Positions 12,351-25,199 of a stretch of 64,000 nucleotides of DNA are shown piece after piece. This DNA is from Zeugodacus cucurbitae (lineage: Eukaryota > Arthropoda > Insecta > Diptera > Tephritidae): NCBI RefSeq assembly GCF_028554725.1, contig NC_071667.1:11701501-11765500 (forward strand). The letters are read 5' to 3'. A model generated the notes under the pieces. It worked only from the letters and a program-made list of their open reading frames with translations, had not been told where the DNA came from and ran no database searches. Made by a program: the position numbers and the translations under genes. How positions within the stretch are numbered: the first letter of the stretch is position 1; each line of letters starts with the position of its first letter.

Positions 12351-13412
12351 AGCTCTATATATTCGGTATAAAGTCCACTGGAATAACGACAATTTATGGA
12401 AGTTGGAATAATTCTTGAATTGATTTCAAATATTTTAACCACCTAGAAACATTATATCCAAAATTTTATAACGTTCGTTTTATACGTTCACGTATTTTTG
12501 CTATGTATCTCCCATATTAACCGATATATATGGTATAAAGTCCATCGAAGGTTTGAAAATTCGTATATGAGGTATATGGGTATTAACCCGTATATGAAGT
12601 ATTAACCCGATTTTACCCATTTTTGACACCGAGACACGCTATTATCAGTCACACATTTCCTTTGAATTCCCTTAGAACATTTGAGAGATATAACGGTTTA
12701 TCTCTAAAAAATTATCCATTGGCACTCAGGTCTTCATGTTCGATAACTGAGTGATAGTCCAATTTCAACAATTTTTAAACGAGCGATGCCACGCCACTAA
12801 TGCAATATTTGTTCCGATATCTTCATTGGTTCTTGATGCATATATTGTAAAATGAATAAATCAGAAGGAATTCAAAAGTGTGTTATGTGGGATTTTGCCC
12901 ATTTCCATAGCGTAACATCGTGTTCCTGAGATATAGTTTCCAACCCAAAAGTGAGCGATGCCACGCCCATTTTGAATTTTTCATCAAAACCTGAGTGCAG
13001 CAAATTTTCTGCAATTTCTTCTGTACAATTTAGTATTTGTGAAGTTTTTCGTTAGTGAGTAAACGAACTTTTAGTAGTCTTCAACAAAACTTTTGTATTG
13101 ACGGTGGGCGTGGTTATTATCCGATTTCACCAATTTTAAGGTTTATAATAGGATACTGTGTTCGATGCAGTAGTTATTGCACTTTATAACTATTCGGTTA
13201 ACGCCATTTTGTGGGCGTGACAATAGTCCGATTTCGTCGACAATACCAACCTCCTCAAAGTGCCACGGAACTTGAATACCAACTTTCATTAAGATATCTC
13301 GAATTTTACTCAAGTTATTACTTGTACGGATACGGACGGACAGACATCCGGATTTCAACTCGCCTCATCATTCTGATCATTTTGACATTTATAACCCCAT
13401 ATCTAATTAATG
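12351..13412 (+). mobile_element. INE-like element, truncated copy A2
   Basis: Directly follows copy A in the same orientation. It shows the same landmarks (CGGTATAAAGTCCA, ATGCCACGCCCATTTT, GGTGGGCGTGGTTATTATCC, GGACGGACAGACATCC), but lacks both terminal hairpins and carries many substitutions, so it is older than copy A. Confidence 0.55.
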
Positions 13413-15198
13413 TTAATAGAAGTTCTCTTCTGAACGTTTTCTTGGGCATTAAAATTGTAGTCAGGAAAAAAATAAATATTCTTTAATCTAGGGTCCAGAT
13501 TAATTCTGTTGTACTTCTAAATTCTTAAATATAATTATATATATATATATATACATATATATGTATATATATATAGGCCTATGAAAAATAAACTTTATTT
13601 TTATAAATATTATCTCATAATTATAAACCTACTCATTTGTATGCTATGCCTAATTCGCAAATCATAAACTAAGAAACCCAATTAAAATTTCCTCCTAAAC
13701 TGCTAAAAGTTCGGATTAACAGACAAATTGGCGAGCATTATAAGATTAAAACGATTAACACAACAGCTGTAGATTTTAATATTAAATTTTTGAAAAAATT
13801 GCGACGATTTTAAAGTAAATTAAAAAATATTTATTTCCACATGTACGTAAGCGCACGTGTGTATACGAATGTGAAGAATGCTACGAAGCTGAGAAATAAA
13901 GCAAATTGTATAACAAGCAACAAATTGATGAAATAAATTTTATTTTAATTTCCAAATCAACACGATTTCGAACGCTATAATTTGTTTCGTTTGTGGCTAT
14001 TTATAAAGCCCTTGAAAAACATATACACATACTACATATATACGCACACATATTAAGCTACTACTTTCTACCAAACATTCATATCTGAAATATTTGTATA
14101 TACTATATGTTCAGTTGTATGTGTGTTTGTATGAATGATTGTTGTTGCAAATATACCCTGCTGGATGTTGTGTAATCGACTTTTATCACGCTAATTTCAA
14201 ATAATTTTTGCTGTTTTCAAAATAAACAAATTTCGACTTATGCCAAATTTTTGGAATATTTGTTTGTATGTATGCTTTATAAATTTGTGTGTATTAGTGA
14301 GCATTTCTTCAGTAATATCTCTCACCTTTACTGACCACTTACATAATATAATAATTTTCTCACACAAATTTTCCAAAAATTATTTATTTCATATTTAATT
14401 TAAACAAATTTTATAAGCACATGTTATTCAATTGATTATCTTATTGCATACCTATATTAGATTAATTGCATATGGCAATCGAAAACCTATTAATTATATG
14501 CCGTTGAATATATCTGATTATTATTTCGGTGCAGCAGAAAGGTCACGCCGGAAATATAGCACACAATTTTTTTTTTTTTATAAAAAAAAAGCTTAACTCC
14601 ATTTTGAGAAGTTTTGTGTAGAGCAAGGCACATGTTTTTGTTCAGATATTATTATTGTTCTGTGATCTCAAATATTTTATTATTAAATCGTTGAATATCT
14701 TAAGGCTACCGTCGTACCCAGGTACGACGAGAGGTACGTACTTAAACATTTCTCAGAAACATTAATCTGTTTACTTAAAACAAAATTATATTTTCTATAC
14801 CATGGAGTTAGTTGAATTCTCACACCAGTTTAAATTATCATTAACTAAGTTCCAATTTGGAACCTTGTATCGAAATTATTGATTAAACCGTACTATGTTC
14901 ATATAATTAATTTCTCAAACCGAAATTTGTGTAACTACAAATATAAAATATGACAGAGTCTACTGTTGTTGGATATCCTCTTACAATACTTACTCAACTT
15001 CTATTGGTCTTCCAAATTATATTTTAAGAGCCACACCTCCATCTTTAAGACATTATTTGTTGCGACATGGGAAGATTTCTGCTTTAAATCATCTTCCATA
15101 CTCTATAAATGTTGTCAAAACAAGAGCCTACCCACGTCCCTGTCTTCTGGTCGGTTTCTTTTCTAATACTTTCGATCAATAAAACACCTGTGAATATT
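13413..15198. other. Intron 2 stretch without genes
   Basis: Very AT-rich. It contains an (AT)n microsatellite at about 13534-13575, a T/A homopolymer pair near 14570-14590, and an isolated perfect palindrome at 14710-14729. No coding signal seen. Confidence 0.5.
13534..13575. repeat. (AT)n microsatellite with TACATATATATG interruption
   Basis: Uninterrupted TA dinucleotides followed by CATATATATGTATATATATA. A self-complementary simple repeat. Confidence 0.85.
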
Positions 15199-15679
15199 GG
15201 GCCTAATCATTCAATCCGTTTCGATCGAAAAATGTTTGGATTTCGAAAAATTTTACACCAAATTCATTAAAACCGTATCGAAAATAAAAATTTCGATCAA
15301 AGTGAACTCACTTACCGTCTTAATAAAATACATTCCGCGGCTAATAGATGTCGCTAATTTCGAAATCATTTAAACCGCAAAATCGAAAATTATGGTCGAA
15401 AACTGTCCGTGGATGAGTGAGTTGCGGAAATTTAAGAGAAATAAACCAATTAGCTGAGACTAACAAAAATAAATTTGAGGTGTTTAAAAGCGATATACAA
15501 TTGCCCACCGAAATATCGAAACATTTTCTCAAAGAGCTTGTCGAATTCGCCAATAAAGGTCATTAAAACAGTTGAAAACGTAATCACTTTGTGGTAAAGC
15601 AATTTCTCGACGAAATCAATGATAGCATGAACATTTTCGATCGAAAATCGAATACGCTGCGGAATCAATGATTAGGCTC
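15199..15679. mobile_element. MITE-like element with GGCCTAATCATT ends
   Basis: The left end GGGCCTAATCATT is inverted at the right end as AATGATTAGGCTC, and a subterminal TTTCGATCGAAA motif also occurs near both ends. The 480-bp interior has many TCGAAA/TTTCGA words and no transposase frame. A target-site duplication could not be fixed. Superfamily unknown. Confidence 0.45.
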
Positions 15680-16302
15680 ATTATTGTATAAATCGGCTTA
15701 AAGCGTTCGGTTAAATCGTTGATGCTTTGAGAATGTCTGAGAGTTTGTTGTTTGTGTGATTGGTTTTGTTATTTTAGCGAATATTCTCTGTGGAAGTTAG
15801 AAAAACAATCCCTCAGTGGACATAATTTTATTAGAATTCGAAGTTTTCCATTGTAAGCTTATATGTTTTATGCGTCCAGATGTCAATGTTTCCAATCATG
15901 TATTCATTTTTATATTCATTATCATAAAACTTGCGGAATTTAAAGGTGGTTGTTGAAACACCTGTTGCATTTTCTTACTAAAAAATTTATAAATTCCCTA
16001 AAGGGTGTTTCTTGGTAGGCTGCTTTTTGAAAACATCTCTAGATTACTTGATGAGTGGCGTATATATTTTATGAATGCATGCGTGCTTTGGTCCATATGT
16101 ATCAAGATTATGAGTATATTTTTATATGCTAATGACCATGTGAAGCATGCCAGCAACAACCACTTAAAATTGTTTCATTTCATTGAAAGCACAAGCAGTA
16201 GACATAAATCACTTAGACCGAGTTCAAGAGCAAATCAAATACAAAGAACTTTTTTTCTAAAGTGGAACCCAATTGCCAGAAGTTTTATATACAATTTATA
16301 TA

Positions 16303-17226
16303 ACGGGTGATTTTTTTGAGGTTAGGATTTTCATGCATTAGTATTTGACAGATCACGTGGGATTTCAGACATGGTGTCAAAGAGAAAGATGCTCAGTATG
16401 CTTTGACATTTCATCATGAATAGACTTACTAACGAGCAACGCTTGCAAATCATTGAATTTTATTACCAAAATCAGTGTTCGGTTCGAAATTTTTTATCGA
16501 CAAATTTTGTTCAGCGATGAGGCTCATTTCTGGTTGAATGGCTACGTAAATAAGCAAAATTGCCGCATTTGGGGTGAAGAGCAACCAGAAGCCGTTCAAG
16601 AACTGCCCATGCATCCCGAAAAATGCACTGTTTGGTGTGGTTTGTACGCTGGTGGAATCATTGGACCGTATTTTTTCAAAGATGCTGTTGGACGCAACGT
16701 TACGGTGAATGGCGATCGCTATCGTTCGATGCTAACAAACTTTTTGTTGCCAAAAATGGAAGAACTGAACTTGGTTGACATGTGGTTTCAACAAGATGGC
16801 GCTACATGCCACACAGCTCGCGATTCTATGGCCATTTTGAGGGAAAACTTCGGAGAACAATTCATCTCAAGAAATGGACCCGTAAGTTGGCCACCAAGAT
16901 CATGCGATTTAACGCCTTTAGACTATTTTTTGTGGGGCTACGTCAAGTCTAAAGTCTACAGAAATAAGCCAGCAACTATTCCAGCTTTGGAAGACAACAT
17001 TTCCGAAGAAATTCGGGCTATTCCGGCCGAAATGCTCGAAAAAGTTGCCCAAAATTGGACTTTCCGAATGGACCACCTAAGACGCAGCCGCGGTCAACAT
17101 TTAAATGAAATTATCTTCAAAAAGTAAATGTCATGAACCAATCTAACGTTTCAAATAAAGAACCGATGAGATTTTGCAAATTTTATGCGTTTTTTTTTTT
17201 TTAAAAAGTTATCAAGCTCTTAAAAT
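16303..17226 (+). mobile_element. DD41D (rosa-like) mariner, internally deleted copy
   Basis: The left end is TA then ACGGGTGATTTTTTTGAGG. The right end reaches AAAAGTTATCAAGCTCTTAA but lacks the terminal AATCACCC. Compared with the full copy at 40892-42173 it lacks about 374 bp between codon 25 and codon 150 of the transposase, joined within a short T run, which shifts the frame. The remaining frame at 16486-17127 covers residues 151-361 and is identical in protein sequence to the full copy, including all three catalytic Asp. The DNA-binding N-terminus is lost, so this copy is dead. Confidence 0.85.
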
Positions 17227-17870
17227 ATGTATAATACATTTATGTAAAATTTGTTGTTGTTTTTTTTTTGTTTGAATGTAAATGGCTAACATATTGCACA
17301 ACTGCAATTATATACGTGGTAATCGCCGAATTTGTTTGTTATGAAAACTAATAAAACTATCTAAATAGCAATAATGCTATTTGGAAAGCATTAGCGTGGT
17401 TATAAAGCATTTTTCGTTTATTTATACATTTCGCATGAATTTCAAAAATATTGCTGTTGTAGCTGATGCTCTTTGATTTTATTTTTGCGCGTCACAATTT
17501 ATAAATTCGTTTTAGTTATATACACACAATATATAAACACAAAAATACGCTCATACTTTGATCCTTTCTCACGCTTGCTGCTCCCACCTTTGCGACTGGG
17601 ATTTCCATATTGCTGCTGTCGATTTTTCGAACTTTTCATTAAACTATTTGGTTGCACAAAAACTCTATTTTTTTCTTATTCAACACTTTTTTCTTTCAAT
17701 ATAAAATTAATACAACTTGCTGAACGCAGCAAATCAGACAATCAATGAGCAATTTCAGCGAGTATATTTGACATATTTTACTATTTTCAACACTTTACAC
17801 CGTTAATAGCATTCTCATTACACAAAATCATAAATATTTCCTAGTGTTTTGATAATATTTTGCCACATTT
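17227..17870. other. Intron 2 stretch, nothing recognised
   Basis: AT-rich sequence with T homopolymers. A plus-strand ORF at 17473-17748 is T-rich and not coding-like. Confidence 0.45.
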
Positions 17871-17879
17871 TCAAACACT

Positions 17880-18260
17880 TGCTTCGAATTTATACATCCG
17901 CATACGAATTACCGCGTTTTCCAACTCGTTATAATGACAACTGAAATCAATATCCGAGCAAGCGCGTCCAAATGCCGTTATAACCAACACACAAACACGC
18001 CGCAAATGCTGTGTTGCCGCCAACTGAGGGTTTCTGAAAACTGACATTTCTGCGGGATCACTTTTGGCCAACGCGCCTGCCAGCAGACGACGCGGCTGAC
18101 GTCGCCGTCACCACCAACAGGGCAACCGCAACCGTAAAATAGCAAGTATTTCGATTTGGTTTCGTTGTTCGCATTGCCATTGCCATGGGATTGGACGCGT
18201 TTTCGGTGAATAGCGGCGGTGAGTGGTCGCGCTTTTAGTTGTTATTCCTACAATTGTCTA
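17880..18260. promoter_or_regulatory. GC-rich island, possible alternative promoter or 5' UTR
   Basis: This patch is clearly richer in CpG than the flanks (CGCGGCTGACGTCGCCGTC near 18090, GCGTCCAAATGCCG near 17965) and includes a TGACGTCG CRE-like site. A 66-codon minus-strand frame (18071-17871) has no known motif. Similar islands occur at 37-38 kb and at the 61-kb exon. An alternative host-gene promoter feeding exon 3 is possible but unproven. Confidence 0.25.
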
Positions 18261-18760
18261 GTTGAAATGTTGAAAGATCAAAACGAAAATAAATAAATTT
18301 CTAAAGGCCAACCGAAACTCATTAGCTCAAATCGAACTGAAATATACGGTGTGTCGAAGACGGAAGCGTTTGGTGGACGAAAAATATGGTTCGCGCTCAT
18401 ATTGTATTTATTTGTATGTGTTAATGAAAATATTTTAATAATGCTCAATAAAGCAACAAATCATTAGTATTTGTGGCGCTTTGCTCTCTTTTTTCGCTTT
18501 CCATATGAGCGAATTTTCAATGAGCGCGCTATCACCCAACTAATTACCCACGAAAATGTTTATTTATATTGAATATTTACAAATCCACGAGCAAATTGAG
18601 CGTATAATTTAGTAGGGATTTTAGCTTAACCCATTGTATGAATTTTGTATTGAAACTCGTTCTCAATAGCAGCACATTAGATCTCCAAAGAAAATATTTA
18701 AAGAAGAGAATACTAGTTCCGGCAATAAAGCCATTAAAAGAAGGTATGTTCAAAACACAG
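18261..18760. other. Intron 2 stretch, nothing recognised
   Basis: AT-rich sequence between the GC-rich island and a mariner relic. Confidence 0.4.
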
Positions 18761-18767
18761 TCATACC

Positions 18768-19200
18768 TTGATCTTGGACATTTGTGTTAACATTAACCCA
18801 ACAAAATATTTGTAGAGATCTGTTTGAATCCCAAACTTATTCTCAACTGAAAATGTCACTTTTTGAGCCGAATTCTCGATATTTGCGGGAATGTCTTTAG
18901 GGTCAAGCACTGGTCGATTAAATCGTTTTATATCGATCTTAGACATTTGTGTCAACATTAACCCAACAAAATATTTGTAGAGATCTGTTTGCATCCCAAA
19001 CTTATTCTCAGCTGAAAATGTCACTTTTTGAGCCCAATTCTCGACATTTGCGGGAAATTTTGCTTTTCTTTTTTAATTCCAAGAAAAGTGCGGCTGAGGC
19101 TCATCGAATGCTTTCGGTTACGTACGGTGAAGCTGTCCCAAGTGAAAAAACCTTAAATTTACAAAACAAAACGGCGGAAGCAAAGTTATAAAAAATTATA
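18768..19200 (+). pseudogene. Relic mariner (mauritiana/cecropia type), 5' end duplicated
   Basis: From 19018 the plus strand encodes MSLFEPNSRHLREIL, then FFFNSKKSAAEAHRML and YGEAVPSEKT, the start of a classic DD34D mariner transposase. The match is lost after about 45 residues. The roughly 110 bp covering the 5' leader and start codon (18937-19045) occur earlier as a diverged direct copy (18768-18875). Only the N-terminal helix-turn-helix start survives. Unrelated in sequence to the DD41D copies. Confidence 0.65.
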
Positions 19201-20780
19201 AATTTAACACCTTTTGTCAAAAAAAAACAACAAAAACATTTTATATATTAAGTCAAGCTTGTGACTTGTGGCTTGTGTCAAATGATATTAAATATTTATA
19301 TAAAAGAAAATGGCGCGTTGAATTGTGCTTTAGCTTTTAAAAATAATTAAGTAGCTATATTGTCACATATTGATTTTTTTTTTTTTTTTTAAATACAACT
19401 TTTGCGGTTTATGTGTCATCATTTGTAAACCTGAGCTCAACATAATGCTCAAGGAATCGTATTTATCAAAAAACTCATATTTTCGTTTTGTCTATGGTAA
19501 GGACTTAGATAAATATGTATATATATATTCATTTATATAAATCTTAGAAATATTAAAAGCACAAGTATGAAACTCGACTAAATTAACAACAATTTCTAAA
19601 GCCTTTGAGTCCATTAAATCCTTATTGATTGTTATAGCCAAAAAAATACTTTGATTCGTTATAAACTATAATGTCAACGGAAAACAGCTAAACATGTAAT
19701 GAGATTTGGTGTCAGTACTCATGTTACACCAACAAGTCGAAATATGAACTTATTGTAGCCACCATGATAGAGAATCACTCTACGAATATTAACTGTTTTG
19801 AACTCTTCAAGATCCCAGAGAGAACATAGACAAATAAATAAACATGTATAATAATCGAAATTTTGAGTTTTGAATCATGTTGTCCAAAATCGGTATTGTA
19901 AATGATTGCTCTTTATGGCTCCACCAAAACAATCGATGCCATGCGTGCTTATTGCTACCTTACCTGTTTTTTATTTATTTATTTCAGTTTACTGTTCATA
20001 TAACGGTATTAAAATTATAAAAACCGCAAGTAATCACCTTAAATCTATAAATTATGAAAGTTACATTTAAACAAAAAGCCTGCATTACGAAGCCGTTATA
20101 ATAGAAAAACACCCATTTGACTTCAGCGTTAAACCATGAAAAATGCCACATCAAATTTGTATATAGGTATGCAATATATACGTGTATAAAACATATTTAT
20201 TATATTATAGTTAAATCGCTTGATCATTACAATGAAAAACCCACTCCGCCATGACTTGACCCTATTTTACATATAAAAACTTGCACACTAGAAAACAATG
20301 CTTAACAATACAAATATTCTACTTTTTTTGCATTTTTTGTTGCTTTTATGCAATTTTTACTTTCGCAACTGCATTTTATATAATTCCTGTAAACGCATTA
20401 AAATTCAATTATCTTCCAAAGCAATATTTTCACTTACAAATACTCATTGTTAAGTGTTATGAAACTCCATTTATTAAATAAAATGTGTGTCAAAATAAAT
20501 GGAGAGAGAAGTGCTATTAAATATGGTATTTTGCATTAAATTATGTGCACTTAAGTGCTGTAATATTTATGTGTGTTTGTGTATAAATATCATAATATGA
20601 AACACCGCAATTATTAAGTAAGTAAGCCTAAAAGCTGTTAATTAAAATAAGCTCGTATTTATGTATGTACACTCCTGGCTGCAGTAGTTTAAAGCATAAT
20701 TTTAAATTTTATATTTCATTAAACATTTTATTACAAATCATTATATATTTAAAGTCTGCTTTAACACAATTACAAAATAA
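19201..20780. other. Intron 2 stretch, nothing recognised
   Basis: AT-rich with a T run near 19375-19390 and short TA microsatellites. No exon or repeat recognised. Confidence 0.45.
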
Positions 20781-20783
20781 TTG

Positions 20784-21296
20784 TTAATACATCGTAATAT
20801 GTATTAGGTTCAAGCGGTTCAGTTGTTCGCAGTAGATGGTGGAATTAGGCGGCTGGTCATATGAGAGCAGCTCATAGTGGATGATTCCCTTCCAACCCCA
20901 CCAAACACACAGCAAAACCTTCCTGGCCCTTAATCCCAGTCCCAGCTTGGCCATTGGTTGGGACGATTCACCGGCCATCGACCACGACCGTTTTCGTTTG
21001 ATATTGTCGACAGATCATCCGCTTCAAATCAAAACATGCGGCACCCAAACATCAACCTTTTTTGTGTACCCAGCCTTCGACAGATGTTAGGTTTAAAATG
21101 GTTTGGTGACTACTCCCATCTTCTGGGTAATGTCACGAGATGCCACATGCCGGTCTAATTGGATGTTTTCCATGATTTGATCGGTATTCGCCGTCACAGG
21201 TATTCCGCCGGCTGGTTTACCATTAATCTCACGGAACGTTTCTCTAGCGGAGGAAAACTTTAAAATAGCGCGAATTTTGGCATTAGTGAACTCCAT
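20784..21296 (-). pseudogene. Relic mariner (DD34D, SETMAR-like subgroup), internally deleted
   Basis: The minus strand from 21296 begins MEFTNAKIRAILKFSSARETFREING and jumps to KPAGG and TNTDQIMENI, showing an internal loss. Further down, in shifting frames, come VDVWVPH, DNIKRKRSWS, then ARKVLLCVWWGWKGIIHYELL and STIYCEQLNRL, hallmark segments of a mariner transposase. The catalytic core is missing and stops are present. An old, dead copy of a third mariner lineage in this window. Confidence 0.75.
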
Positions 21297-21591
21297 GTTT
21301 ACACGTCTATAACTGTTGATCGCAATAATAGAAGAGTGTTCAATATTTACATTTAGATGACCAGTGACGTCGACAGTGCCATGGATTTCATTTCACCAGT
21401 TGATGAAGTAAAACGGTATTAACAATATGATCAACAAGTTGTAATAAGTTGTATGGAAATATAGTAATTGGAAATATTCTCTTAAGGCGGGGCTAAATTT
21501 CTCCCACGCTTTGGAATTTATATACATATCCAAATTTATCCTTCGAATAAAAGTTGGTTAAGCCATTACTTGGCCTCAATCTACATATATA

Positions 21592-22268
21592 ACAAGTAAG
21601 GAAAGGTTAAGTTCAGGTGGAAGCCAACATTTTATACTCTCACAATTTATTGATGAAATTTTATTTAGATAACCAAATTTGACCCATATATTCGGCATAA
21701 GGTCCAATAGAATGACGAAAATCATCCTGAGGTAATTCGTGAACCATTTTCACTCATTGTCACCACCACCAAGGTACACTATATCCAATACTATACGCTT
21801 ACTTAATTTTGTTAAGATATCTCACATATTAACCGATATATGCGGAATAAAGCTCACCGAATTTTTGGAAAACCTATAATTAGGTATATGGGAGCTATGT
21901 ACAGGTAGTTATGACCCGATTTGAATAATTTTTATACAAAATTAGAAGAAAAAAATTTCCTCTCAATTGCATTAAAATATCTGAGAGTTTTTCATGTTCG
22001 ATATCCGAGGTCTTGAAAAGTTGTTGTCCGGTTTCAGCAATTTGTCCAAAGGCTAAGCCATAGCTAAAATACAATATTTTTGTAAAGTGTTCGCCATTTT
22101 GTGGTGTGCGCGTGGCAGTGCTACGATTTCGCACATCTTCAATACCAACCGCCTCATTGTACCAAGGAATATATAATATGTACCAGTTCTCTTCAGACGG
22201 ACGGACGGACAGACACGCGGATTTCAACTCGTCTCGTCATATTGATCATTCGAGGGGTTCTTCATTTA
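21592..22268 (+). mobile_element. INE-like element, copy B1
   Basis: Starts AACAAGTAAGGAAAGGTTAAG and continues with the family's ACTCTCACAATTTATTGATG and GTTTTCAGCAATTT-type landmarks to a GACGGACGGACGGACAGAC tract at about 22195. The 3' hairpin is missing because it abuts inverted copy B2. Confidence 0.55.
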
Positions 22269-22269
22269 T

Positions 22270-23083
22270 AATAAAATATTATTATACACTCGCAACAAAG
22301 TTGCTAGAGAGTATTAATAGTTTTGTTCACATAACGGTTATTTGTAACACCCAAAACTAAACGAGTTAGATATAGGGTTATATATACCAAAGTGATCAAG
22401 GTGAAGAGTGGAGTTCAAATCCGAATGTCTGTCTGTCCGTCCGTCCGTCTGTGCAAGCTGTAACTTGAGTAAAAATTAAGATATCTTAACGAAACTTGGA
22501 ACACATATTCCTTGGCACCATAGGAAGGTGGCTTTCGAAAATGAGCAAAATGGCGAAAACTGAAAACAGATAAAGTGCCATAACTAAGCCATAAATAAAG
22601 CTATGGAAATAAAATTTGGTATGAAGGACCGCACTATGAAGGGGCATATGTGGATGTAATTTTTTTGAGGTGGTGGGCGTAGCCACGCCCTCAAATAGGG
22701 TTTTTGTACATATCACGGAAACCAATAGAGCTATATAAACCAAACTTTCCGCAGTCGTTTTTTTTTCGCCATTTCTTAATACAGTTCAAAAATGAAAGAA
22801 ATCAGATAATAATCACGCCCACTTCCCATACAAAGGTTAGGTTGAACATTACTAAAAGTGGGTTAACTCACTAACGAAAAATGTCAGAAACACTAAATTT
22901 CGCATAAGAAATGCCAGATGGAAGCTGCACTCAGATTTTTTTACAAAATGGAAAATGGGCGTGGCGTCGCCCACTTATGGATCAAAAACCACATCTCAGA
23001 AACTACTCCACCGATTTCAATGAAGCTTGGTTTGTAATAGTTTCCTTACATCCCAATGATATGTTGCGAAAATAAAATGAACA
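22270..23083 (-). mobile_element. INE-like element, copy B2
   Basis: Begins with the 3' hairpin in reverse (CTCGCAACAAAGTTGCTAGA) and carries the (GTCY)n tract GTCTGTCTGTCCGTCCGTCC near 22425, then the CCACGCCC boxes. The 5' end is truncated before the GTTCGG hairpin. Inverted relative to B1, with which it shares a junction. Confidence 0.55.
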
Positions 23084-23101
23084 AGTAAGAAAAATAAATG
23101 A

Positions 23102-23873
23102 ACAAGTAAGGAAGGGCTAAGTTCGGGTGTAACCGAACATTTTATACTCTCGCAATTTATTTATTTAACTTTATTTATATTATATAATACACAATTTGAC
23201 CCACATATTCGTCATATATATTGTATAAAGTCCATTGAAAGTTGGAAACCATAATATTAGGTTAGAAGCACCGAGGTCCTCATGTTCGATATATGGGCCT
23301 TAAAAACCTATGGTTCGATTTTTGCGATTTTTAGAATGGGGCTGCCACACCATAAACGTTATATTTCTGCAAAGTTCTGCACCGATATCTTTACTAGTGC
23401 TTACTTTATATATTGTAAAGTAAACAATTCAGATCGTCTTCAAAGTTCTGGTATGTAGGAAGTAGGCGTGGTTGTGAAGCGATTTGGCCTATTTTCACAA
23501 CATATCATTGGGATGTAAGGAAACTATTACAAACCAAGTTTCATTGAAATCTTTCGAGTGGTTCCTGAGATATGGTTTTTGATAAGTAGGTAAATAAAAA
23601 TCTGAGTGCAGCTTCCATCTGCCATTTCTTATGTGAAATTTAGTGTTTCTGACGTTTTTCGTTAGTGAGCTAACCCACTTTTACTTATTTTCAACCTAAC
23701 TTTTGTATGGGAGGTGGGCGTGGTTAATATCCGATTTCTTTCATTTTTGGACTGTATAAGGAAATGGCTAAAAGAAACGACTGCAGAAATTCTTTTATTT
23801 CTTGGTGACACAAACAACCGTTATGTGAACAAAACTATAATATTCTGTGCAACATGTTGCCAGAGTATAAAAT
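23102..23873 (+). mobile_element. INE-like element, internally deleted copy B3
   Basis: Complete 5' end (AACAAGTAAGGAAGGGCTAA, hairpin GTTCGG/CCGAAC) and a 3' end at CAGAGTATAAAA. The segment containing the (GTCY)n tract is missing: CTGCAGAAATTCTTTTATTT joins directly to GGTGACACAAACAACCG. The same join is present in copy B4. Confidence 0.6.
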
Positions 23874-24262
23874 TATCGGCTTCAATTCTAATGCTAAAAT
23901 ATTACCCTCAAATATACCGCTTTTGTAACACAAGTGCTGTAATTAAAATAAGAATCCATATTCATTATACTTGTGCTCATAATTTGCCAAATAATTGCAA
24001 ACCACCGTAATTTAGGTTGATATAACTCTAGTAATTATACTTATTTTATAATCAAAGCTGTCCTGGCGTTCATGACCGTATTTCCAAAATTATAACGGTG
24101 CTTGTACAGTATACCGCAACAGCAATGCTTTAATTGCGCTCATTGTGACATAATTTTGACAATTGTTGCAGCTTTCATATCTATTTGTTGCCAAAAACCG
24201 CCCCCTTACATATCCATATAATGCATTTCACTTAAATTCTCAAAATGTAGTTCATTCGTTTT

Positions 24263-25138
24263 TTTATACTCTCGCAACATATTGCACAGAGTATTATAGG
24301 TTTGTTCACATAACGGTTGTTTGTGTCACCAAGAAATAAAAGAATTTCTGCAGTCGTTTCTTTTAGCCATTTCCTTATACAGTCCAAAAATGAAAGAAAT
24401 CGGATATTAACCACGCCCACCTCCCATACAAAGGTTAGGTTGAAAATTACTAAAAGTGTGTTAACTCACTAACGAAAAACGTCAGAAACACTAAATTTTA
24501 CATAAGAAATGGCAGATGGAAGCTGCACTCAGATTTTTTTAAAAAATGGAAAATGGGCGTGGCATCGCCCACTTATATGTCAAAAACCATATCTCAGGAA
24601 CTACTCGACAGCTTTCAATGAAATTCGGTATATAATATTTTCTTGACACCCTGATGACACGTGGGGAAAATGGATGAAATTGGTTCTCAACAACGACAAC
24701 TTCCCATATAACTCAATTTTGAACTACATCCGATTCCTTCACTTTATAAGACATACATTTCGAACCAATGAAGATATCTTTTATTCTTCTAATAATGTGT
24801 CTCTGTATCAGAAATGGTTCAAATCGGGTCATAACTTCCCCGAGCTCTCATATAGCTAATTATTATATGATGGGCGTAATAGCTTGAAAATCGACTATAT
24901 ATGAAATTTCTTAGCCAAATTAAATGAGCATATAATCTTAGATATAATGTATGTTGGTGATGAAAATGAGTGAAATCGGTTTAGGAATTACCTATATACT
25001 ATATATGATGATTTTCGTTTTTCAATTGGACTTTATGCCGAATACATGTTCGACACATGATCTTAATGAGAATATAGCAATAAATTGCGAGAGTATAAAA
25101 TGTTCGGTTGCACCCGAACTTAGCCTTTCCTTACTTGG
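24263..25138 (-). mobile_element. INE-like element, internally deleted copy B4
   Basis: Inverted relative to B3 and about 390 bp away. It shares the B3 internal junction and ends with TGTTCGGTTGCACCCGAACT then TAGCCTTTCCTTACTTG. Both termini are intact, so this is a complete short-form copy. Confidence 0.6.
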
Positions 25139-25199
25139 TTTGTTTTCATTTTTATGAAGTGGACGCCTACTCTGATGTTTTGGATAATAAATTTGTGTT

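Noticed and set aside
17871..18071. 66-codon minus-strand ORF in the GC-rich patch
   Set aside because: No recognisable features and no splice link to the host exons; more likely leader or regulatory sequence.
23714..24420. Repeated ORF starting MGVVNIRFLSFLDC in two places
   Set aside because: It is part of two INE-like copies; other copies interrupt the frame, so it is not coding.
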